Source: Agelaius tricolor (lineage: Eukaryota > Chordata > Aves > Passeriformes > Icteridae). Taken from it: a stretch of 64,000 nucleotides of DNA. A program made the translations under genes and the position numbers. Location: assembly GCA_023055355.1 (NCBI GenBank), contig JALJCS010000007.1:1274001-1338000 (forward strand). Direction: 5' to 3'. Numbering within the stretch: position 1 is the first letter of the stretch; every line of letters begins with the position of its first letter. The notes below the pieces were generated by a model. That model had not been told where the DNA came from. It saw nothing but the letters and a program-made list of their open reading frames with translations, and searched no databases. Shown here in pieces: positions 43,059 through 53,756 of this stretch.

Positions 43059-43344
43059 GTAAAATTCTGTTTCTTGTTTGTTCTGAAAGCTTCAGCTGAT
43101 AGCATTGTGCTGTCTCCCAGGAGGAGAGTTGGAGCTGGTGAATTATGGTATCACTGGAAGGAATTTCCCTCTGGAGAGCTTTGCTATTTCCAGGATCCTA
43201 AAATTTAGCAGAAGCCTGAAATTTGGTTTATCTTTGTCTTGGTTTTATCTTCTGCCATCAAAGTCCAAGTGAATTTCGTTATAATTCTTAGGGAAAACAC
43301 ACATCCTTAGGAGAGATTTCCTCAATTTCAGCAGGGAAATGTTC
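43059..43344. other. no recognised gene
   Basis: Unique-looking AT-leaning sequence before a CR1. Confidence 0.4.
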
Positions 43345-43640
43345 ATGGAATCCCCAAATCCCTGGTGCTGGCCCAGCCCTGCCAGCCCATGCAGTGCCAG
43401 CTGTGCCCCATGGGCACCTTGTCCCCAGCCCAGAGCACTCAGTGCCACCTGCAGGGGACACCTGCAGGGCTGGGCACTGCAAAGCTCCCTGGGCAGCCCC
43501 TGCCAAGGCCTGAGCTCCCTTGCCATGGGCAAATTGCTGCTGCTGTCCAAGCTGAGCCTGCCCTGGCCCAGCCTGAGGCCGTTCCCTCTGCTCCTGTCCC
43601 TGTGCCCTGGGAGCAGATCCCAGCTCCCACCTGGCTCCAT
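43345..43640 (-). mobile_element. young CR1 3' fragment, minus strand
   Basis: From CCCTGGTGCTGGCCCAGCCC to GCCCTGGGAGCAGATCCC. Nearly base-for-base identical to 46760-47030 and to the reverse of 60700-60985, so these three are the youngest CR1 copies in the window. Confidence 0.9.
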
Positions 43641-43781
43641 CTTGCCACACAATCCCTGTCCTGTTATTTCCCAAAAACCCCAGGAATCTGCACAGGGAAT
43701 GGCTCCCTCCAAACCCACAGCAGGGCTGCAGAAGCCTCATTTCCCTCTGTCCTATCAACACCCTCAGATAAGAGTTTTTAA

Positions 43782-44259
43782 TGACACAACCCTGGGAGGT
43801 TTTTCCTCCAGCCCATGCTCCCTCCACACGTGGCACCAGCCAGACTCTCCCAACAACTTTTCCACAGTTTGTTTCCCCACAGCCATCCCGTGTTAGCAAA
43901 TATTATTTACAGCACACAGTTACAACTGCCTCCAAACAAAGCCCTTATCTCCCCCAATAAACTTCCTTATACCCTTAAATGTACACTTGTTCACTTCCTT
44001 ACTGGTTCCTCTTTGGGTGTCATTCCAAGGCTTTCCCAAGGCCTAAAGACTCCTCAGTTTCTTCAGGAGCCCAGAAATGCAGCCAGAGCTTTAAATGGAG
44101 TTTGGAATAATGAGGTCCAGCATTGCTGGGAGTGTTTGCTTCTACTGCCCTACATATTTGTCTGTATTTGAATAAACACCTCTGAAAAGCTGCTTCTCTG
44201 GCCTTGCACAACTCCAATTCCTTTATTTTCACAATTCCCATCCCTTTATTTTCACAACA
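43782..44259 (+). mobile_element. possible LTR-like element, plus strand
   Basis: Begins TGACACAACCCTGGGAGG and ends TTATTTTCACAACA, with AATAAACACCTCTGAAAAG in a position expected for a poly(A) signal. No target duplication, TATA box or second copy was found, so this may be unique DNA. Confidence 0.25.
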
Positions 44260-44639
44260 CTTCCCTCAGGGCAGGGCAGACAATGTCGTTGCCTGGTTAG
44301 GAAATGGGAGGGATGAAAGTGTCAGGGCAGAGCTGGAGAGGGGCAGGGATGGCTCCCTGTGGCCCTGCCCTGGCAGCAGCTCCTCCTGTGTCCCAAAGGA
44401 GCTCCTGGCCTGTGAATCCTTTGGGAAAAGCCAAAATGCTGGTGCTGAACATGGATTGGGATAGCCTGGCATCAATCCAGGCTGGGATGAGCAGAGGGAG
44501 CTGCCCTGGGAGAGCTGGACCTGCCCCAGCCCTGAGCTGGGATCAGGAGAGGGTTTGGGATTGGGATGGGGATTGGGATTGTGTCCCTGTGCCCCCTCAG
44601 GTGATTTCCCACCTGCAGAGCTGCCCCAGGCCTGGGCCC
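44260..44639. other. no recognised gene
   Basis: Unique-looking. A short GATTGGGATGG-type repeat lies at 44550-44580. Confidence 0.4.
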
Positions 44640-45070
44640 AGCCCAGGGAGGAGCTGGAGCTGCTGCAGAGAGCCCAGAGGAGGCTCCAGGATGAGCAGAG
44701 GGATGGAGCAGCTCTGCTGGGAGGAAAGGCTGGCACAGCTGGGATTGTTCACCTGCACAGGAGAAGCTTTGGGCTGAGCTCAGGGTGGCCTTGCAGGGCC
44801 TGCAGGAGCCCCAGGAAAGCTGGAGAGAGACAATTTCCAGGGGATGCAGGGACAGCACCCAGGGAATGGCTGCCAGTGCCAGAGGGCAGGGCTGGGTGGG
44901 ATCTTGGCAATGAGGAATTGTTCCCTGGCAGGGTGGGCAGGGCTGGGATGGAATTCCATCCCTGGATCCCTGGCAGTGCCCAAGGCAGCCTGGGACAGTG
45001 AGTGGCATCCCCAGCTATGGCAGGGGTGGGATTGGATGCCCTTTCCAGACCCTTGCATCCCAAACCCTCC
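44640..45070 (+). mobile_element. CR1 LINE 3' part, plus strand
   Basis: GAGGAGCTGGAGCTGCTGC and GGAGGCTCCAGGATGAGC at the 5' side derive from the end of the CR1 coding region. CCTTTCCAGACCCTTGCATC is a diverged tail. The region reads open in several frames, which accounts for the 148-codon frame here. Confidence 0.88.
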
Positions 45071-45168
45071 ATGACTCCATCCTGGGATTCTCCCAAGCTG
45101 ACATTTCCCCACCACTGAAATTCCCCTGGGATTTGCTCAGGCCAGCAGGGAATCTGTGCACAGCTCAC

Positions 45169-45209
45169 CTGGGTGCCAACACAGCTCTTCCCCATCTGAG
45201 CCAACAGTT
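45169..45209 (-). other. minus-strand splice-site pair around a 41-bp segment
   Basis: On the minus strand, CTTTTCCCTTTGTGCCCCAG precedes 41 bases that end CCCAG at a GTGAGC donor. All three frames are open; one reads LLAQMGKSCVGTQ. The sites are among the best in the window, but 41 open bases carry almost no coding information, so it may be a decoy microexon. Confidence 0.18.
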
Positions 45210-45735
45210 CTGGGGCACAAAGGGAAAAGAACAAGATCCCTGAGCCATCCAAGTGACACTGGAACGGGGCCTGAACTGCACCAAACTTTGTGGCCAAATG
45301 CAGCACAAATTGAGATCTGCACTTGAAGTGCAGCCCATAAAGTTCCCTTGGTGTCACATTGTCACAGGCTGGTCAGAAATGGATTTAATTCCAAGTTTAA
45401 ACCTGATGAGTGATTTAGTAAATGCCTCCCATCCTGATATTTGGTTTTCCAGCTGCAGCATGACTGTGCACAAGGGTGTGGGATGAGAGGGCCACAATTC
45501 AGGTTGCAGACTAAAGGCTTTTCTCTAACTCACTCCTCTCCCCCAGAAAAAAAAAAAAAACCTGCTATTTTCTAGATTTCAATTTTCTGGACACAAATTA
45601 TATTAAAAAGTCATCCTGGATGATGAGATTTAAGAGCAGGATTACAGCAAGATTGAAAAACCCCATTCTCTTGGAGGAAATCACTCCTTCCTCACCAGAT
45701 TTGTGCATTGCTGCTGCTCAGATGAGAATACCCAC
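45210..45735. other. no recognised gene
   Basis: Unique-looking. An A run of 14 bases lies near 45547. Confidence 0.4.
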
Positions 45736-46012
45736 ATTAATAAGCAAATATAATATAATATAATATAATATAATATAATATAATATAATATACTATAATA
45801 TAATAATATATACCCCTGAGGTATTATATATATAATACATATCCTATATATTATATATATAATGTTATACATAAAAATTATATAATATTATGTAATATAT
45901 ATCTAATATATATTAATAATATATAAATATACATATAGATATAAATATCTTTAAAATAATTATATATATATATATATATATATATAAATTTTATATATAT
46001 ATATAAAATACC
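45736..46012. repeat. AT microsatellite cluster (ATAAT)n and (TA)n
   Basis: ATAATATAATATAAT units to about 45800, then TATATA tracts with short inverted segments to about 46010. Cruciform-prone TATATATATATATATATA lies near 45961. Confidence 0.9.
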
Positions 46013-46757
46013 CCATATATGGTGTCCCTGAAGAGCCACAGGCACCCCCTGGAGGAGATTCCAGCTCCATCCATTTGGAACTAGTGAAAGGAAATCCTTC
46101 CCAAACAGGTCCAGAACCAGCCTGGGGAATTTTCTGCCACAGAAACTCCCTGGGGCAAAGAGCACAACCATATTTTGTAAAAACCAGGATGATTTTCTGG
46201 ATATTCCTGGAGATAAGGAAGAGGGAAGCACACACACATTTTTTCCAGTCCTGTTGGGGCCTTCCATGAGATGAGGCAGCTCCAGAAATCCAGCACTTGG
46301 TGAAGTCTAAATGCACATCTGCAATAACCTACTTTAAAATTTCCACTGAGCCTGGCAGAGTCAGCCCAGGGCAGGATTCAGCCTTGGAGAAGTTCCAGGT
46401 CAAGCATGAATTGGAGGTAAAATGTTTGTGGAGTTCAAGGACTGCAAACCCCAGAAGCGGCAGAGGAGAGTTCATGGCAGTGTTGAATCTTGTGGGATAG
46501 TCTGACTTAGGAACTTTGTGCCCTCTGGGGCTCTCATGGCATGTGAAAAACTCTTTAATGGAAGATTTCTGGTTCATCCCAAAGCCCAGAGAGCCAAGGC
46601 TGGTGTAGGAGCTGTTATCAGCAAGAGAATTGATAATGAGCTGATAACAAACAGGGACAGGGGGACCAGGCTGAGCCAGCTCTGCTGCCAGGCAAGGCCA
46701 AGGCCCCTCTGCCCACACAGAGAAGAGAGGTTCAAAATGTGAAATTCCACACAATCT
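46013..46757. other. no recognised gene
   Basis: Unique-looking sequence without accepted splice pairs or repeats. Confidence 0.4.
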
Positions 46758-47560
46758 CAGGATCCCTGGTGCTGGCCCAGCCCTGCCAGCCCATGCAGTG
46801 CCAGCTGTGCCCCATGGGCACCTTGTCCCCAGCCCAGAGCACTCAGTGCCACCTGCAGGGGACACCTGCAGGGCTGGGCACTGCAAAGCTCCCTGGGCAG
46901 CCCCTGCCAAGGCCTGAGCTCCCTTGCCATGGGCAAATTGCTGCTGCTGGCCAAGCTGAGCCTGCCCTGGCCCAGCCTGAGGCCGTTCCCTCTGCTCCTG
47001 TCCCTGTGCCCTGGGAGCAGAGCCCGACCCCCCCGGCTGTGCCCTCCTGGCAGGGACTTGTGCAGAGCCACAAGGGCCCCTGAGCCTCCTTTGCTCCAGC
47101 CCCAGCCCCTGCCCAGCTCCCTCAGGGATTCTGCAGCCCCTGCCCAGCTCCCTCAGGGATTCTCCAGCCCCTGCCCAGCTCCCTCAGGGATTCTCCAGCC
47201 CCTGCCCAGCTCCGTTCCCTGCCCTGGACACGCTCCAGCCCCTCCAGGGCTCTCCTGCAGGAGCAGAACTGGGCCCAGCCCTCGAGGTGTCCCAGCACAG
47301 AGGGACAATCCCTGCCCTGCTCCTGCTGCACACACAATTCCTCATCCAGCCCAGCTCCCAGGGGCTCTTGTCCCCCTGGGCACCCCTGGGCTCGTGTCCA
47401 GCCCCTGTCCCCAGCACCCCCAGGGCCTTTTCCAGCTCTCCAGCCTCTCTGCCCAGCCTGGAGCTCCCTGGGGTTATTGTGACCCAAGGGCAGGACCCAG
47501 CACTTGGCCATTTTCCCCCATTCAGCAACACCCTCTGTGTCTGGAGCCCTGGAGATTTGA
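46758..47560 (-). mobile_element. young CR1 LINE, longest 3' segment, minus strand
   Basis: Keeps more of the element than any other minus copy. It runs from the 3' UTR (46758) through a 31-bp repeat block to the reverse-transcriptase C-terminal region, where the antisense landmark GTTATTGTGACCCAAGGGC (47473) and CAGGACCCAGCACTTGGCC are diagnostic of avian CR1. The 394-codon plus frame across it is antisense and not a gene. Confidence 0.9.
47104..47220. repeat. 31-bp minisatellite in CR1, three units
   Basis: CAGCTCCCTCAGGGATTC recurs at 47113, 47144 and 47175, then a partial unit at 47206. The same unit is found in three other CR1 copies with different copy number. Confidence 0.92.
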
Positions 47561-48189
47561 CCTCCTGAGCTCCAGGACACATCCAGGATCACCAGCCCCA
47601 TCCTCCTCCCTCCCCACCCCAGATCTGCTTGAAATAAAAACCAACAGGAGTCCCAGGGTGGGGGTTTGGAATTTCCCACATGTGGGGGCAGAGCCAAATT
47701 CCCAGAAAGGCCCTTCCCAACCCCTGCAAACTCCCAGCACTTCCAGCCTGGACACCCTCCCTCCAATCCTGGATTTCCTGACCTGCTGTAATCCAGCAGC
47801 CAGGGCCAGGGAGGGACAGCCCTGGTGGCTCCATTGCCACCTCAGGCAGGGTTTCTGTCCCATCACAGGGAGATTTCCACACCTTCCTCAGCAGCACCAG
47901 GCTCATTCCAGCCTGGATCCCCATTTCCATGCAGTGACAGCCCCACCTCCCCTTCCGGTGTGGGGTTTTGGGACAGACAAGGGAAGAGACAGAACAGAAA
48001 CAACAACCCAGAAAAGGTGGGGAATGCTGCACTTGCCTGGAGAAGAAGCTTCTGTTTTCCTCATTGTCCCAGTGAGGGAATTTCAATGTTTGGCAGAGCA
48101 AATCCTAAAGTGAGATTCCACACCTGCATTGTCCCAGCCAGGAGCAGCCTCCTGCCCAGCAGACCCACTGGCAGCAATTCCCACTGTGG
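47561..48189. other. no recognised gene
   Basis: May include more diverged CR1 on its left side. No landmark after about 47560 could be confirmed. Confidence 0.4.
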
Positions 48190-48370
48190 CTGTGCCCAGT
48201 TCTGCTCCTGCAGGAGAGCCCTGGAGGGACTGGAGCGTGTCCAGGGCAGGGAACGGAGCTGGGAAGGGACTGGAGAATCCCTGAGGGAGCTGGGCAGGGG
48301 CTGGAAAACTCCTGAGGGAGCTGGGCAGGGGCTGAGCCTGGAGAAAAGGAGGCTCAGGGGGAACCTTCTG
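48190..48370 (+). mobile_element. CR1 fragment, plus strand, with two 31-bp units
   Basis: CCCAGTTCTGCTCCTGCAGG to CTGGAGAAAAGGAGGCTCAG. It corresponds to the middle of the 60130-60985 element, broken at both ends. Two 31-bp units lie at 48257-48332. Confidence 0.88.
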
Positions 48371-48678
48371 GCTCTGCACTGTTTTCCACCATTCCCAGCC
48401 TTACCTGCATCATTCCTCTGCCACCAGGAACTCACAGAGAACTTTGGGATTCAGCAAATTCCCATTGTGAGGCAGCACAACCACAGTTTCAACCCCAGCA
48501 GCTCCAGATCTCCATCCCTGCCCAGAGCACTTTTCCTGCCTCATATTCCTGTGGAGTTTGGCCCAGGCCACAGGGAAAAGCCCAAACTCCTGAGCTGAAA
48601 CCCTCCCAGTCCTTTCCAGGTCTTATCAGATGCCTGCAGGCTCCCAGTTGTTGAGCACCAATGAGATAAAAACAACAA

Positions 48679-48830
48679 CTTCTCCTCCTTTTTCTCCTTC
48701 TCCTTCTCCTCCATCTTCTTCTTCTCCTCCTTCTCCTTCTCCTTCTCCTCCTTCTCCTTTTTCTCCTTCTTCTCCTTCTCCTCCATCTTCTTCTTCTCCT
48801 TTTTCTTCTCCTCCTTTTTCTCCCTCTTAA
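48679..48830. repeat. pyrimidine-rich (CTCCTT)n tract
   Basis: CTTCTCCTTCTCCT-type units with occasional CCATCTTC interruptions. The minus-strand Arg/Lys/Glu-rich frames are artefacts. Confidence 0.9.
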
Positions 48831-48844
48831 CAACTCAAAAACTC

Positions 48845-49055
48845 AATAACCACTCAAAATAATCATAATACCAATAATAACAAAGATAAAGAGAATAAAG
48901 AGAATAATAAAGAAAAATAATAACAAACATAAAGAGAATAGTAAAGTAAATAACAAAGATAAAGAGAATTATAAAGAAAAATAATGATAAAGATAATGAT
49001 AACGAAATAATAATAATAATAATAATAATAACAACTACTACTACTACTACTGTTC
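48845..49055. repeat. AAT-rich microsatellite
   Basis: Begins with AATAATAAAGA / AACAAAGATAAAGAG units and ends in a clean (AAT)n run near 49005-49032 and (CTA)n at 49034-49050. Confidence 0.9.
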
Positions 49056-49199
49056 CCAGATAATCAGCTGTCAAATTGTGCAGGCTGGAATATTCAAATC
49101 CACCTCCAAATCACAATCACTCTGGAAAGAGAACTTGGAGAGTCCTGAGCTGCTGGGCAGCCAAGGAGGGCAAGTTCCAGTTACCTTCTACTACCTTAG

Positions 49200-49253
49200 A
49201 ATGGAAATAAAAGGCACCTGGGTAGGGAGAAGCCCTGGCTGGTGGAGCACACG
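49200..49253 (+). CDS. candidate exon, 54 bp, phase 0/0
   Basis: Acceptor CTTCTACTACCTTAG and donor CACACG then GTGAGG. The phase-0 frame reads NGNKRHLGREKPWLVEHT, but a second frame is open too. Included because its phase matches the candidates at 27247, 50047 and 63888 on the same strand. Confidence 0.18.
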
Positions 49254-50046
49254 GTGAGGAGAGCTCAGAAAAGGTCTCCAACCCCAGATGATGGAAGCTC
49301 AGGAAGCTCCCAGTCCTCCTCCACTGATCCCTCTTCCCTACCTGAGCCAGAAAGTTCCTGGGGTTCTCATTTCTGGGGATCAGAGGGTTGAAACCCATCC
49401 AAGCTGCACTTCCCACTGTCCCTGGCAGTTCCCACATGGAGTCTCCTCCTCAGCAAGGAAACTTCCCCCAGCTCCGTGCCAGGGAGTGCAGTTTCTGGGA
49501 AAGCTGCCACCACTTCTTCCAATCAATTGTTCTGAGATGCCACCACTTCTCCAGGGCTGGAAGTGCCACTCTTGGGGGACATCTGAAAATAATTCCTTCA
49601 TTTTTTTAGGTCAAGCATTGCCCTCCAGCACCGCAGAGCCCACATGACAGGAGGAACTGGCGGGGAGGAGAAGTGGCCAGCTCTGGAATTGAGATGCCCA
49701 GCACAGAGCTCCTGGTGTGGTCCAGGCTGGAATGTCATTGAATATCCAAGGCACTGAGGTTTGGAGGCAAGAGGATGAGCTGAATCCAACCTCTCCTCGG
49801 GGGCAAGGGAGGGGGGCAGCAGTTTAGGTTTCAACCTGAAGTGATACCTCATTCATTTAAGGGGAAAAAAAAAACCCAAGAGGGGATTTGAGGCTTGAGA
49901 TTCCTCAGGAAATTTAAAAAAAAGGGGAAAATGCAGCAGTGCAAGACCTAATCCAGCCCATACAGGAGCAATGGACACAATAATTCAATTTTACCTCAGG
50001 AAAGGCTCAGCTGGAAGGGAAACCTGAGCTTGTTACAGTTTTCCAG
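49254..50046. other. no recognised gene
   Basis: Unique-looking. Open frames on both strands lack splice support. Confidence 0.4.
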
Positions 50047-50157
50047 CTGAACAAAAGGAAAAATCCAGCCAAGATGGAAGATGTGGAATGCCTGGGATCA
50101 GAGGAGGAGCTGGCAGCACCTGGAGAAGCAGCAATTCCCTCAGGAACACCCAGCTGG
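50047..50157 (+). CDS. candidate exon, 111 bp, phase 0/0, strong donor
   Basis: Acceptor CTTGTTACAGTTTTCCAG and near-consensus donor CAGCTGG then GTAAGG. The 37-codon frame starts LNKRKNPAKMEDVECLGSEE and ends ELAAPGEAAIPSGTPSW. It is acidic and looks disordered. A minus-strand frame is also open here. It would join in frame to 63888. No family was recognised. Confidence 0.27.
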
Positions 50158-50510
50158 GTAAGGAGCAAACAATCACCCCATGTCTGCTCCACCTCTGCCT
50201 GCCCAGCCTTAATTAGGGCCCAGCTCGAGAAAATTGGGATGGATTGTGTCAGCATTCCCAGGAATTGAACCAAACACACACTGGCACCTTCAGAGGGCCA
50301 AGCAGGGAGAGCAGGAGCCAAAATCCCCACCTTGGCCTGCTGGGAGCCCCAAAGAATCCCCAGGAGCAGAGTTCCCCTCTGCCTCAGAGCTCCCAAAATC
50401 CCAAACCCTTCACCCTGCAGTCAGGGAAAACACCTGAGGAATGGCCTCATCCTGAAGTCCCACCCCAGGCACGCTCACCAGGACCAGGAGTTGCCAGGAC
50501 ATTTTTTGTT
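50158..50510. other. no recognised gene
   Basis: Unique-looking sequence between the candidate exon and the 89-bp repeats. Confidence 0.4.
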
Positions 50511-50779
50511 CCCAGCCAAAGGAGATTTTTTTATGGAATTAAAGCCAGGTAAAACCCAGAATTCCATGGAATGTCTTTTTGGTGCCTTCCAGTCATAAAC
50601 CCCAGCCAAAGGGGTTTTTTTATGGAATTAAAGCCAGGTAAAACCCAGAATTCCATGGAATGTCTTTTTGGTGCCTTCCAGTCATAAACCCCAGCCAAAG
50701 GGGTTTTTTTATGGAATTAAAGCCAGGTAAAACCCAGAATTCCATGGAATGTCTTTTTGGTGCCTTCCAGCCATAAACC
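50511..50779. repeat. 89-90-bp tandem repeat, three copies
   Basis: CCCAGCCAAAGG begins copies at 50511, 50601 and 50690. Each runs through TTTATGGAATTAAAGCC and CCATGGAATGTCTTTTTGG to TTCCAGTCATAAA. Differences are limited to a few bases in the first and last units, so the duplication is recent. Confidence 0.95.
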
Positions 50780-50860
50780 CCAGCCCACAGGTGCTCCCAG
50801 CCACGTCCATGAGCACAAACAGGGCTTTGGTTAAGGTGCTGTTGTGGGCAGGCCTAAACT

Positions 50861-51310
50861 TATGGAATCATGGAATGGTTTGGGCTGGGAGGGACCTTAA
50901 AGCTCATCCAGATCCATGGCAGGGACACCTCCCACTGTCCCCAGGGCCCAGCCTGGCCTTGGGCACTGCCAGGGATGCAGGGGCAGCCCCAGCTGCTCTG
51001 GGCACCCTGTGCCAGGGCCTGCCCACCCTGCCAGGGAACAATTCCTCATTGCCAAGATCCCATCCAGCCCTGCCCTCTGGCACTGGCAGCCATTCCCTGG
51101 GTGCTGTCCCTGCAGGCCTTGTCCCCAGTCCCTCTGCAGCTCTCCTGGAGCCCCTGCAGGCCCTGCCAGGGGCTCTGAGCTCTCCCTGGAGCTGCTCCTC
51201 TCCAGGTTGAACATTCCCAGCTCTCCCAGCCTGGCTCCAGAGGGGATCCAGTCTTGGAGCAACTCCATGCCCTCCTCTGGGCTTCTTCCAAGAGCTCCAC
51301 ATCTTTCCTG
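50861..51310 (-). mobile_element. CR1 LINE 3' fragment, minus strand
   Basis: TATGGAATCATGGAATGGTT is a full antisense tail. The element then runs through the core and the GGCCTTGTCCCCAGTCCC segment to TTCCAAGAGCTCCACATC. It is among the most complete 3' ends here. Confidence 0.92.
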
Positions 51311-51849
51311 TGGGGAAAATTTGGCAATTTTGTTTTGATGTTAGAATTTGGGATTGCAGCTTTATCCTCCTGCCCCATTCTGGATACGAGGCTGCAAAGG
51401 CTGAGCAGGAAGGTGCCAGAACAAGCAGAATTTTCCAGAAGGAATCCAGCCCTTCCTTCCCAGGACTCCCAGCTGCTGAGCTCCAGCAAGGCCACAGCTC
51501 AGGGAGCTGCTGCTCCCAGGTAACATCCGTGGGATTGTGCAGTGCAAGTGCCAGGCTGGGATACACCAATCCACCTCCAAAGGGATCTGTGCCCTCTGCA
51601 AAGGGATTTTGACCAGATCTGAGCTGAGGGGTGGCCAAGGAGACCAAATCCCAAATGTCTCCTGCAACCTTGTATTAAAAATAAAGGCACTGGGATAAGT
51701 TCTCATTTCCAAGGCCAGGTTGGATGGTGTGGGATCTCAGCACATCGTTCCCGATGTCCAGAGATGCCAGGAGAACCCTTGGGGGTCTCGAAAACCCTGG
51801 AATGTTGCCAAGAGTGCTTGGTGGCTTGATTTTGATCCATCCACAGAAG
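51311..51849. other. no recognised gene
   Basis: Unique-looking. Overlapping frames on both strands, no splice pair. Confidence 0.4.
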
Positions 51850-52330
51850 TAACAAGAGTCTGAGGACAAGAGAATCACTTTAGAATACAAGGTGTAAAAG
51901 AGACACATTTAGAAGGTGAGATATAGACTTTAAGGTTTTTGGTACAGGGGGGTTATGGAGACAAGATGGAGAGATCGGGGCGTGTCTTGTCCTTCTTCTT
52001 TCTTCTTCTTGTCCTCCATCTCCTGTGATGATGTTGGCACTTGGGGATTGGTTTCTAGTGAAGGTGCACTTGCCAACATGGGTGAAAAGCATTGGGAAAT
52101 AAAGGTAAATATTGTATACGTAGGTTTTAGTATAAAAAGACATGACCGCCCCGTGGGTGGTCAGAGAGTGCCTGTGACTGCCTGCAGATCAGACCTCTGT
52201 TGGGCAGACAGAAAATTTTTGTAGATAAGAAATAATAAACAACCTGAAGACCGAAAGCTGAAGAGTCCAGACTCGTCCTTTGCATCGTGCCCACCAAAGA
52301 ACCACCCTACCCGTGTCGGGGCAGAGACAG
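51850..52330 (+). mobile_element. LTR family C copy 2, plus strand (boundaries approximate)
   Basis: Collinear with 11545-12015. Extra landmarks here are GTTTTAGTATAAAAAGAC (TATA-like), AAATAATAAACAACCTGAAG (poly(A) signal) and a CpG-rich R-U5 (ACCCGTGTCGGGGCAG). No target duplication was seen. Confidence 0.7.
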
Positions 52331-52351
52331 ACAGCCAGACCCGACAGGATG

Positions 52352-52440
52352 GGACCTGGAGACACCTGGGACAGTGGAAGGTGTCCCTGCCCATGGCACT
52401 GGGTGATCCTTAAAATTCCTTCAGATCCATTCTGGGATTC
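52352..52440 (+). mobile_element. CR1 tail fragment, plus strand
   Basis: ACACCTGGGACAGTGGAAGG to CCTTCAGATCCATTCTGGG. Only about 90 bases remain. Confidence 0.75.
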
Positions 52441-52496
52441 CCTCTGAGGTGGCTTTTCCTGGCTGCTGAGCTGCCTGCCCCACACTGCTCCTGCCC

Positions 52497-53756
52497 TGTG
52501 AGGAACCTTGAGACACAAACTTTAAAGAATTTAGGGATTTTATAGGAACTGAGGTTTTAGTTAGAGATAAGCTTTATTGGAGTTAATCAAAATAAATGGG
52601 TAGGCCTTGATGAAGTTAAGAGTTAATATAATTGATTGCTTGTCAACACAATATTTGGTTAGCTGGGTTTATAATGAAGAATATAGAAACTGATAAATAG
52701 CTTTTAGGAACATAAGACAATTGTAGCTCCTCTGTTCTGAAACCAATTGAAGATGGGGAATGGGAGTTCTACCAAGGGTTCATTTGTCACATTTGCATTG
52801 AAGGGATAGAAAGGTCAGAATGAGGAAGACTTCATTTACTTCCTCATTTTGGGACCCCTCCCCATGAAAGGGACCACCGACCCACTTTGAGGAACAAACT
52901 ACACATGCTTAATAGCTTCTGAACTAATTACCATGCTTAATAGCTTTTGGACTAATTATCATACAAAGTGGGGAGTGGGATGAACCAAAATTATGAATAT
53001 GCATTTGCATTTTGGGTATTCAATACTTGTACAGATAAAAGGGCTCTGGAATCACCTATAAATCACAGTGTGTGTTTGGGAGCTATCCCACAATAAAGAA
53101 ACACTTTCTAACTCTAAACTGTCAGAGAGTTTTTGGATATTGGTACTAGATCAATATCCATATTGGGAATGGGATGTACCAAAGTTATGAATATGCATTT
53201 GCATTTTGGGTATTCAATACCTGTGTAGATCACCTGTAAATCATAGTGTGTATTTGGGAGCTATCCCACAATAAACAAACACTTTCTAACTCTAAACTGT
53301 CAGAGAGTTTCTGGATATTGGTACTAGATCAATATCCATATTGCGAATGGGATGTACCAAAGTCATGAACATGTATTTGTATTTTGGGTATTCAATACCT
53401 GTGTAGATAAAAGGGCTCTGGAATCACCTGTGATTTGTGGTGTGTAGTTGGGGGCTATCCCACAATAAACACACACTTTCTAACTCTAAACTGTCAGAGA
53501 GTCTTTGTCTGTCACAGTTGGATATCAGCACTAGATCAATATCCATATTGGGAATGGGATGTACCAAAGTTATAAATATGCATTTGCCTTTTGGGTATTC
53601 AATACTTGTACAGATAAAAGGACTCTGTGATCACCTGTAGATCACAGTGTGTATTTGGGAGCTATCCCACAATAAACAAACACTTTCTAACTTGAAACTG
53701 TCAGACAGTTTTTGTCCATCACATTTGGATATCGGTACTAGACCAATATCCATATT
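52497..53756 (+). mobile_element. LTR-like element with fourfold promoter/poly(A) module, plus strand
   Basis: A U3-like AT-rich part begins near TGTGAGGAACCTTGAGAC (52497) and leads into four tandem modules from 52970. Each module has an octamer-like ATGCATTTGCAT word or relative, and CCCACAATAAA. Three of the four also carry a TATA-like AGATAAAAGG. That is the order of a retroviral U3-R-U5. Outer boundaries and class are not fixed, and no coding region is present. Confidence 0.65.
52970..53756 (+). repeat. four tandem 178-207-bp modules
   Basis: Units lie at 52970-53164, 53165-53342, 53343-53549 and 53550-53756. Each ends in an inverted repeat with arms like GGATATTG and CAATATCC around GTACTAGAT. 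Units 1 and 2 lack a TCTGTCACAG-type insert present in units 3 and 4. Unit 2 has also lost the TATA-like AAAAGGGCTCTGGAAT. Confidence 0.93.

Noticed and set aside
46929..48113. 394-codon plus frame
   Set aside because: Antisense to a CR1 and its 31-bp repeat. The sense strand carries the real reverse-transcriptase remnant.
53510..53740. Retroviral primer-binding site after the 53-kb modules (TGGATATCGGTACTAGACC)
   Set aside because: Starts with TGG but does not resemble the 3' end of any tRNA I know; the word is part of the repeated inverted-repeat motif.
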